A DNA stretch of 64,000 nt, from contig JAECYW010000006.1 of assembly GCA_023014335.1 (NCBI GenBank), forward strand, positions 868,001 through 932,000, given 5' to 3'. This DNA comes from Galerina marginata. Its lineage: Eukaryota > Basidiomycota > Agaricomycetes > Agaricales > Galerinaceae. Shown piece by piece: positions 56,201 to 64,000 of the stretch; position 1 is the first letter of the stretch, and each line of letters starts with the position of its first letter. A program made the position numbers and the translations under genes. The notes beneath the pieces are model-generated. The model was given only the letters and a program-made list of their open reading frames with translations, was not told where the DNA came from and ran no database searches.

Positions 56201-57921
56201 CAGATTGAAGGGCTGGTTGTTATTAAGACCATGCAATGGATCATGTGGGAGGTTTGTGGTGCGTCCGAGCTCCCTTTCGTCACGATCGGCCTGACGAATT
56301 TCCTGGAATGATGTATAAGCTCTATGTTTCCCAAAAATAAAAATCAACCGAACTCACGTCTCCTTTCGTGGCAAGAATTGTTTCTTCTTTCTGCTGAGAC
56401 CTTTCGACTTCAGCATTGAGTAACTCTGCGCCGGCCCAACCAAGCCCGAAATGCCTCCTGAGTCTGACGATCTTGAGGAAAGACTGGTCCATTAAGGATT
56501 CGAGGGAGCTGCTCAAACTGAAACGGTCAAACCGGCCAGGGTCGACAACCTCCTCTTCCTCGACGACCTCTTGCATGGGCTCGTCTTCATCAAAGTCCTC
56601 GTCGTATTCGTACAGCTTTGCCCGTTGCGCAGCCTGCTCGGCTTGAATCCGAAGTTCGTCCTCCGCATCTTGGATAATCAGCCCGTGTTTTCGGACGACC
56701 TCTTGCACTTGCTCGTTTCCTGGCTTGTATTTCTCGCTCAAACCAACTTTGAAAGTAAGAGACACTCCCAGACGTTGCGCTGCGCCTGTGTAAGACGCGT
56801 CATTCTCCAAAACCGGATACAACCCGTGGAATCCCGAAATAAGAACAGTGAGATGCTGAGCGCAAGACAGAAGCCGACGGTCCCAAGCCATTAACGCTCG
56901 CGGAGGGATAGAGTCCGCCAACATGATCACAGGAAGTGAGACTGAAACCACAAAGTCGTTCCCCCCGAGACGAATAAATCCAGGTCGATATTCTGTTGCT
57001 ACGATGTCCACAAAATTCCTGCAAAACAAAATGATCAGAGGCGTTTCGTGACTCAAAATGTCTTGGATAGTTACTCCTGTAATTTCTCCATCACCGAGTC
57101 TGGTTCAACCGGCGCTCCAGCGATGTCGTCGTATTCGTCAAACGCATCGTAGTCTTCCACCCCGGTAGAATGCCCGTCTTCGTCTTCGCTACTGTCTTCG
57201 CGTTGCTGCTTTGCCATAACTTTCTGTGTCACCGAACCGACGACTCTTCCCACCGACACCACCAATTCAGTGATGGTCTTTCCCAACGGCCTCGGCGGCT
57301 CTTCCGCAACCTCGTCCACAATCCTCTGCAGCTTTGCAGAAAGATCTCCATCTGGAGTGTAACAAAACAGAGAATGGCTTGACGGGTATTCCGACGTATC
57401 TGAACGTGCGACGTTCAGATCTTGAAAGAGTAGACTACACCGGCGCTTACCTGAAATCAGAAGGTTAACTGAGAGAACATGTTCCGATGTATTCTTCTCA
57501 ATCACAATCTCAACAGATCCTTCGTCGTCTCCTGCCCGAACCCCTAAAATCAAGTGTTAATTAGGAGTCGCAGCAGACAGGAGAACAAATCACCCACTCT
57601 TCAATTTCAACCCACTCAGTACAAGACCACTGGCACATGCTTCTTTGATATCAGAAAGATCCGCATTGAAACGTCTCCTTCCTTTCAAATGGGTGTTGCT
57701 ATTTGGATTGTACACTTTCGATACATCGACCATCTGAACGTCTTCATCGATTATCTGTTTGTCCGTACCTTGGGCGATATTTGAGCATCCAACGCGATAT
57801 AAACGCGTATTAACGTACCAGCACTCATTTTCTGGCGCTTCAAAGCCGGTTTTTGACTTTGTGACTCAGAATCCGAAGAATCGACAGCAATGGGTTCGCT
57901 TGCGGTTCCTGCGCGAGGCAT
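53277..57921 (-). CDS. PARP-UBC fusion protein
   Basis: Large multi-exon gene, ATG at 57921, TGA at 53279-53277. The N-terminus is acidic with Ser/Asp runs and a basic KRQK stretch. Next comes a long RWD-like or unassigned region (VRAGDDEGSVEIVIEK; NFVDIVATEYRPGFIRLGG). A Cys-containing segment (CTRYCIVCHNKLHFDYEALKP, split here for length: continues to KLCSYQYYS) follows. The PARP catalytic core is clear: YAFHGSPLKNWHSI, then RHGLWYRSVAHGRAYGDGVY and LAKDATTSMGYY. The C-terminal UBC (E2) domain has FEIRFPPTFPNSPPFFRI, then GGHVTGGGSICMDLLTSDGW with the E2 active-site-type Cys, and an end resembling UBE2Q. Fusions of PARP and UBC domains are known in fungi; this is a complete one. The last intron, 53,3xx, must be removed to reach LPEGLDRLVR. 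Likely function: ADP-ribosylation combined with ubiquitin transfer, not shown. Confidence 0.88.
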
Positions 57922-58798
57922 GGATTGCCGTGATTCACGACGTTGTCCAGATGAAGTTGACAGACAAAGTTCACGTTTCCAAGTGCAAAAAAGCACCTTT
58001 TCAATGTTGAAAGACGATAGCGCCCGTGAAACCGATTATTGTGGTGATGGTCAAAGTTTAAGAAGTTTAGACGTAAAATTCCTGTTCTAGGCATACCGGC
58101 AGTAACGGGCCGGGTACAGCCACCCGATTACAGCGCCCCCGATAGTTGGTATACGTAGAACTTGAATGCAGTAAGTAGTTTTGACAATGAATGATGATCC
58201 TGATACAATCGTCCAGTGCACTGGTGAGTAATCTCCATAGTAACTTGTTGACTTTATTTGCAGAGAGCCTGCGAATTACTTACGATGTGCAAACTATATT
58301 ACTTAGGAAGTAAAGACCAGAACAGTGTCCACAATTGCAAATGTTTCTAAAACTGTGAAAGGTTGATCTATCTACTTAAATAATTCGGTGAGAATTTAGA
58401 GTATCAGCTCATAAGATGTCTGCTGGGACAAAACGCGACCAAAAAAAGGTGCCTTGGGAAATCTCTACGATAAGAACACTACATGAGTCAAAGGAGATGG
58501 CCTGTCAATGATACATGATATTCAAGAAGGAATGATAATCGTCAGTCCAACTTGGAGTACGTTGAAAACTACACAGCCCGCTTCTTCAAGTGTTCAAGTT
58601 CTGGCATAGATGGCAGTCAACGGGTACGGGTGAGGCGGGCAGCACGAAGTGATCCGAACACTGTCAAAATTAGTTTCAGATGCACATCAGCGTAAAAAGG
58701 GCTCACGAAAACATGGTGCCCGATATCAGTACGCCTTCCGTAGATACGGGCTTTGAGAACTGGATGATGGCGAACAATTGGCATAGTATGGGCTTCTG
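57922..58798. other. Intergenic, no gene seen
   Basis: Contains the promoter of the PARP-UBC gene and the 3' flank of the next small gene. No coding signal. Confidence 0.4.
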
Positions 58799-59147
58799 TT
58801 ATTCCCAGGACTCGTTTGCCCGTGTGTCGGGTGAGATCGAGAACTTCCAGAAGAGGTGCTGTTCGTCCCGGTTCGCGAGTAATTCCTCTGAAAACGAGTC
58901 AGCAGATGGCGAAGATGGAGAAATTACAAGCTTAACATACTAGAATGTTGGAGAGCTCGGCAGGCATTGAACTCGAATGTTGTCTGGAAATAACCTCCAG
59001 ACAACGACGTACAGCTTCAGGGCCGATAGCTTCCTCAAGAGTCAATGGTGCAGTGCCGTTCGGAGGGTTGGAAATTGAATAAGGTAAAAGGTCGTAGAGA
59101 GATAGAAAGGTCATCAAGCGCAGACGAAGGCCTTCTGGTGTGTCCAT
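58799..59147 (-). CDS. Small protein of unknown function
   Basis: Two exons (59147-58941 and 58885-58799) give 97 residues if the acceptor CAGAG is used at its second AG. The N-terminus MDTPEGLRLRLMTFLSLYDLLPY weakly recalls the start of the histidine kinase in this window ([14 protein letters not shown]), but the rest differs. Choosing the first AG shifts the frame to a Ser-rich tail ending in LRKAY. Which form is made cannot be told from sequence. No domain is recognised. Confidence is low because the gene is short and both ends are uncertain. Confidence 0.4.
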
Positions 59148-60644
59148 TATAATGTCAGGTAAAGAGTACTGAGGCAAACGGGGAGCTATAAGTGTGGTAT
59201 AGAGGAAGAAAAAATGGAAATTAATTGCCATCTGTGGTCAATTTATATACTTGTGATTTGAGCTATGCACTCCTACGCGTTTCCCCGTGGATATCGTGAA
59301 CCGATGGACCTGAATAAAAGATATTATCCGCGGGTACACCACCTAGATACTTGACCTTGTCAATGTGAGCCATTCCGACCGGAAGTTGGGACGATCCTCC
59401 ATATTTACAAGACGTTTCCGGTCCTATTCCTGGAACCAATGACTCCATGACGGCTCTGGCATCCGTGTCCGTTGTCGGACCAGTGATCCGCTGGCTTTCG
59501 CGAGTCAAAAGATGGTTAACAGCTAACAGCAAAGAGTCGCAAGTTGAAGTTGTTCGACATGGAGGAATGCTGAGCAAGAGTATCAGATTGGCTGCGTGTT
59601 CCGGGATTTTCCAAGCTGCGGGACTGCGGGCTCAATTGGAGGGAAGAGAAACATATTTGTGCGTCGTATAAAAATCTGCCTACAGACGCACCGCACGGCC
59701 GTCGACAAGTTGACATTCCAAATCCTGATCCGAGTCAAGCCTGACAAGATCGTCATTAAGGGATTTGGTAAATGGCGGTTCCGAAACAACAGTCCGGGAG
59801 TGATGAGCGTAGCCAGCTGAAAGTCAATTCCGCACCTCACTAGCGCTAGCCCACACCCGGGGAGCCATCAAAAGCTCCAGTTATGATCATATTTTCGGGA
59901 TGTCGGCCAAGCTTGATTTTTCCGCTGTAACCGTGGGTTCGAAATTTTTCCTTTACAAGACCGTAAACTGCAAGTAAGTGCCGCTCGGCGTGCACACACC
60001 GCAGAAAATTGGACCGTCCGATGGACGGGTTTTCACTACCAAAAACCCAGAGTTGACACAGCGGGAGCAAATAACGCAGACATGACGGAAATTTAAGGTC
60101 TTGCTAAGCAATCCAGAGTAACCCTCTGTCACGTCGTTAACCAGGCGTGTACTGGTGCTGTTCTACCCGCAGTAGTGTTGGGAGGGACGTTCCTGAGGAA
60201 AAGGCGATGTCGAAACCTTAAGTTGAAGGCTGAACGGAAGATTGGTGATAAATGACTTGCTTGCCAGAAGTCGTACTGCCTCGGCGCCTCCTGGCTTCAA
60301 GTCGGAGGTCCTCTTTCCATCAGCTCCTGCCAGAACTTAGTAAGTCTGCGATACCTTTGACTCGGCCGAGGATCAATATTTTTATGGGGCACCGACGCAA
60401 AATCCGCCAAGAAATAGGTGGTGATATGTGCGCTACCAGCTGGAAAGTCAAGGCAGTGAGGTATATATCATTAGCCAAGGAGAAACACGCAAGTCCAGAA
60501 CTGAACCGATGCCCAGGGCCAAACCGGCCCGAAGCTTTGCCACGTGATTCCGATTCCCAGTGCCACTGTCCGTGTTCAGAATTCTTTCTGAAGTCTTCGT
60601 GCATCTTCGAGTGACTTTTCAAATCCGTCTCAGGACTTAGGGTA
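59148..60644. other. Intergenic, one unassigned minus frame
   Basis: A minus-strand open frame at 59577-59263 ends in SGPSVHDIHGETRRSA and looks somewhat protein-like, but it has no ATG and no splice partner that I can support. The rest shows nothing. Confidence 0.35.
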
Positions 60645-61235
60645 ATGGTTCGTCTGTATACTTGCATCGCAAATTTTGGCTCATCGTCTCTCTTGTCTTT
60701 GCACTGCAGGCAGAAACACAGCAGGCAAAGCCAGATGTTAATTCACTACCAGCGGACACCCTTGATTTTGCGCGTCGTATGTTCGATGCTGCTCGCGAGG
60801 GCAATTCCAGTCTGCTTTTGAGTGCGGTGGATGCTGGGCTACCCGTAAATTTAACCAATGATAAAGGTAAGATACCATCTACAGCGGAGGATACATTTTG
60901 ACGGATCATGAAGTGTAGGCAATACACTCCTGATGCTCGCTGCATATGCAGGTCACACCGAACTGGCTAAAGGCTTGCTGGACAGAGGAGCAGATCCTAA
61001 CAGGATCAATGATCTTGGTCAATCGATGGTAGCAGGAGCAGTTTTTAAAGCGCACAATGACATAGTTCGCACCCTCATGGAGAAAGGCGCGGATCCTCGT
61101 CTGGGAACGCCGAATGCAATACAAGCCGCTCAGATGTTCCGACGCACGGAGCTGATGGAAGTACTGGGAGCTCAAGACGAAGACTTAACAGCCGTTCCAG
61201 CTCCGCTTCCTGGTGCTACTTCCCCAGAGTCGTAG
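60645..61235 (+). CDS. Small ankyrin-repeat protein
   Basis: Three exons (60645-60647, 60710-60866, 60919-61235) give 158 residues. The first exon is only the ATG, joined over a GTTCGT donor to GCAGAAACA; without that splice the frame has no start codon. Ankyrin repeats are visible: AAREGNSSLLLSAVDAGLPV, then NTLLMLAAYAGHTELAKGLL with RGADPNRIND, and KAHNDIVRTLMEKGADPRLG. Proteins of this size and layout act as protein-protein adaptors. The C-terminus is Pro/Ala-rich. No partner is known. The GTTCGT donor is weak. Confidence 0.75.
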
Positions 61236-62243
61236 ATATGCACGAGATGGAGGAATTAATCGAGGTACGCATGGGTCCTTCTTCGCTTCTGGGAGTGTTG
61301 CACCAAGATTTGACTATCGTCTCTTTATTCCAAAAGTTTAGCCCGAGGTTAGGTCACTGGTGTGCCCCATTTCACGAGCATTATGTACATTTTCCACATG
61401 AACGAGATGCCGCAAAGTCCAATCAAGAAGAATTAAGTGCTGTCATCGACCACTGTATGTACGTTATATGTCTCAAAAATGTCAATAATTTAGGGAGACA
61501 TAGCGGACTGAACGCTGCTAGAACGCCTCGCAGACAACTTGTCAGATGAGCCAAATCCGTTCAAACAGCGGTAAAATTATATGTGCCTCAGCCGCTCGGT
61601 AATCCCACTTGTCGCCTCACATATACCTATGTTAAGTCTGAAAGTCACAGTTAGGTTATAATCACCACCTCGAGGTCGTCAAGGCGTCGCTGGGCCCGCG
61701 ACAGCTCACTCACCTTCCCAGACGAGTGAATAAATCCAGAATGTCGAACCAGAGCATTTCAGGCTTGCGAATGTGCACCAACGGATGCTACTTCAACGGC
61801 ATAATATTCTATATTAAAATTTCCCCACTCCTTGGAACTCGAACAATTATATGTTCCTAGTGACGCAATTCATTGTGGTAAGATGAAGATAACCGCCACA
61901 GCCAAAATTAAGGCTTCCATTGCGACAGACTACGCATTGAGCGCCGCGGGAGATATATTCATCTTGTCGATCACTCTACCCGCACGAGGCTGGCTTCTCT
62001 CCGCCGTAATCAGTCAAATTGCGGACGAAGACATTGGTACACAGTGGAGATGACGCTGCTATAACATTTTCTTTTGAAGTGCCTTGAAGGACTACCCTGG
62101 GAGTGTGGATGGACTCTTCTCGTGCTTCTCTTCGTATACCACGACTCTGAGGTATGTCTTCTCCGTCGCGTCTCGCGTCAATTTCTAGACGGTAACATTT
62201 TTTTTTCGTGGATAGCTTGATCTTTTCTCTCCAGATCATTGTC
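61236..62243. other. Intergenic, no gene seen
   Basis: Some open frames occur on both strands, including one that overlaps the first exon of the next gene on the minus strand. None has a motif or an ATG-splice chain I can support. Confidence 0.4.
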
Positions 62244-63825
62244 ATGGCACCCTCATCCATGCCCAGCAGTATTTCGCTAGAAGACATTTGGCGTTTCCAA
62301 TCAAATGCCGGTGAGCATAGACGCCTGTCCACCCAGTTTAAACTGAAGCAAACTATCTCAAGGTTACCTCGCTCTGAACGCTGCCGTGGTGTTTGGGATC
62401 GTTTTCTGGGACTAGTGCGTCTTTTTTGCGAATTGTTCTCCATTAGACCTAACGACACTCAAAGCATTCAGCTGTTGCCTGAGGAAAGAAGTCTGTACGA
62501 AACCAGAAGAAGGCGAGAGTGGCGGTCACCAGCACCTTGGGCGTAAGTTGATGCAAATTCTTAAAAAGCCCAAGCTCCAGCTGATCATTTTTTAGATTTA
62601 TTGCTCTTCGTTACTCAGCACTTGCTTCTACTGTATGCGGTGTCATTTACTCATCCGTAAGACTAAGCAATTGCCAAGCCTTCGTCTCGGTCAGTCAGGG
62701 AGCCACAGTGGTCGCTGTAGCTTCCTCAGCAGTAATCCTCTGCTCACGAGTTGGATCACTATGGGACTACCGGCGTCTTCCTCTTGCCCTGGTATTTATT
62801 CCTTGTCTTTTCATGATTTGTGCATGGGTGAGTCGACCAATTCAACTCCTGCACACTCGAAATTTATCTACTTCATGTAGATGGCATTCGCCGCACAATT
62901 CAGGGCAACGGTGGGCTTAGCCCTGCCTTTTGGTAGTAATTGCCAATTCGAGCCTCTGGCGGTGTGGACGCCCATAAGCTACGCGACCACTGCTGCCTTC
63001 AATTGCATAGTTCTGGCTCTAGTGGTGACCAGGATCGTGACCACATGCACAATGGTAGCCACGAACACGGGTTTCACCTTGATCAACAGGGCTTGCATTC
63101 TTTACCTTCTCTGCGCTGCCATCCCAAGCGCAGCCATCGCTTGCGTATACTCGGTCAATTGGTCAAACGAGCTTATTAAACACGCAGCGATGCCGTACGC
63201 TGTCTTGATTATGATGGCTATGGGGTCTCGCGTATTTCTCAACCTGCAACTGCACAACCACACTCTTACACGAGTTGCTGAATCCAATCATTTCACTGCG
63301 CCTAATTGGTCTCCAGCAAACTTGGAGAAGTCGATATCAAGCCCCACACCATCACATCCCCACGAACCCATCTTCGACCCATCGATAACCATGCTGTCAG
63401 TTGCTCCTAGCGATGTTCGCTCGCTGGACAGATATACCACGCGGACGGCTCTGACTGTGCCGGAGACGCCTGCCACTGTTACCAGCTTCGGGGAGTCAAT
63501 GACTTACAGTGGATCCTCCTATGGCCGGGTCATGAGCTCGTCGAGGTCGACGCCAAGGTCACAGAGGAGTCACTACAGAGGAGGGGGAAGCATGAAATCC
63601 TACTCCACGACGTCCACTCGGTTTACCGACGCTCCCCCCAGACCGCCCAGGAGCGCCAGGGTTGGGAGTGTTAGGTCTGTTGGCACAACATCGACTCGTC
63701 AAACAACGTCTACCCGTCAAACCGGCCCCAGACCGCAAAAGAGAGTGCGCGTCCCAAGCATCGACTCGGTAACTCAAACTAAGCTGCCCACGGAAAATCT
63801 CAAGTCGACGTGGCATGGAGTTTGA
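62244..63825 (+). CDS. Basidiomycete multi-pass membrane protein
   Basis: Five exons (62244-62310, 62363-62414, 62465-62542, 62596-62827, 62881-63825) give 457 residues in frame. The layout follows a basidiomycete membrane protein family: a short N-terminus, a first helix YLALNAAVVFGIVFWDY, then IQLLPEERSLYETR, WRSPAPWAFIALRYSAL, QAFVSVSQGATVVAVASSAV, LALVFIPCLFMICAWM, and further helices around TTAAFNCIVLALVVTRIV, LYLLCAAIPSAAIACVY and YAVLIMMAMGSRVFLNLQL. About seven helices are likely. The C-terminal 150 residues are cytoplasmic-type Ser/Thr/Arg-rich sequence with repeated STRQT blocks, a possible phosphorylation target. Function is unknown; receptor-like topology is only suggestive. Two of its first three exons are under 70 nt, so frame readers miss them. 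Confidence 0.82.
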
Positions 63826-64000
63826 GCATCACTTCTTGATTAATCGGACTATACATAAATTAATTCATTCATTTGTATGAACACCTTGCCTCTGTACGAT
63901 CCTAGTTCCTCTTCCCTGAATTCGAATCAGCTGGGCGGGTTCAAATTTTGGTGCCACAATGCCTACTCTTCATTTGCATGAACTTTCACGTTATTAATGT
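63826..64000. other. 3' flank, no gene seen
   Basis: AT-rich sequence after the last stop codon; the window ends here. Confidence 0.5.

Noticed and set aside
59263..59577. Minus-strand frame ending in HDIHGETRRSA
   Set aside because: Protein-like composition, but no ATG and no in-frame splice to an upstream exon could be found; kept only as a remark.

Overview
This window looks like nuclear DNA of a mushroom-forming basidiomycete (Agaricomycetes type); the species cannot be named from the sequence alone. The evidence is the gene architecture: dense genes cut by many 45-65 nt GT-AG introns, exons down to 3-5 nt, basidiomycete-type F-box-like proteins, small secreted proteins, a multi-pass membrane protein with a conserved LPEE/LRY core, and a group III hybrid histidine kinase. 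I rebuilt exon chains by hand. For most multi-exon genes the summed exons are an exact multiple of three and end at the stop, which is the main support for those models.

Left part (1-17.7 kb): an F-box-like gene, the protein farnesyltransferase beta subunit, a secreted PLC-like phosphodiesterase, a Cys-rich two-helix membrane protein (minus strand), two METTL7-like methyltransferase paralogues flanking a TPR/CCCH zinc-finger gene, a tandem pair of small secreted proteins (minus strand), and an alkyltransferase-like (ATL) DNA-repair protein (minus strand).

Middle (18.2-38 kb): a complete 20-exon, 1,388-residue group III hybrid histidine kinase (minus strand), then about 9.4 kb without a recognisable gene. 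That stretch carries several tandem arrays whose units contain splice-like junctions. It ends at a truncated second copy of the 5' part of the kinase gene, with a nonsense codon and a deletion. Further on lie a dispersed inverted repeat partner and two seemingly identical 251-bp repeats, each holding a tRNA-like sequence.

Right part (38-64 kb): the Pol III initiation factor BRF1, an HMG-box protein (minus), F-box-like paralogues (minus, one degraded), a 281-bp tandem duplication, a second PLC-like gene that has gained a probable GPI-anchor exon, a TMEM184/OST-alpha-type membrane protein (minus), a PARP-UBC fusion protein (minus), a small unknown gene, a small ankyrin protein and a multi-pass membrane protein.

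The genes do not form one pathway. Most are housekeeping or signalling genes in an ordinary chromosomal arm. The unusual part is 23.7-37.6 kb, a repeat-rich and recently rearranged interval bounded by the kinase gene and its broken copy.
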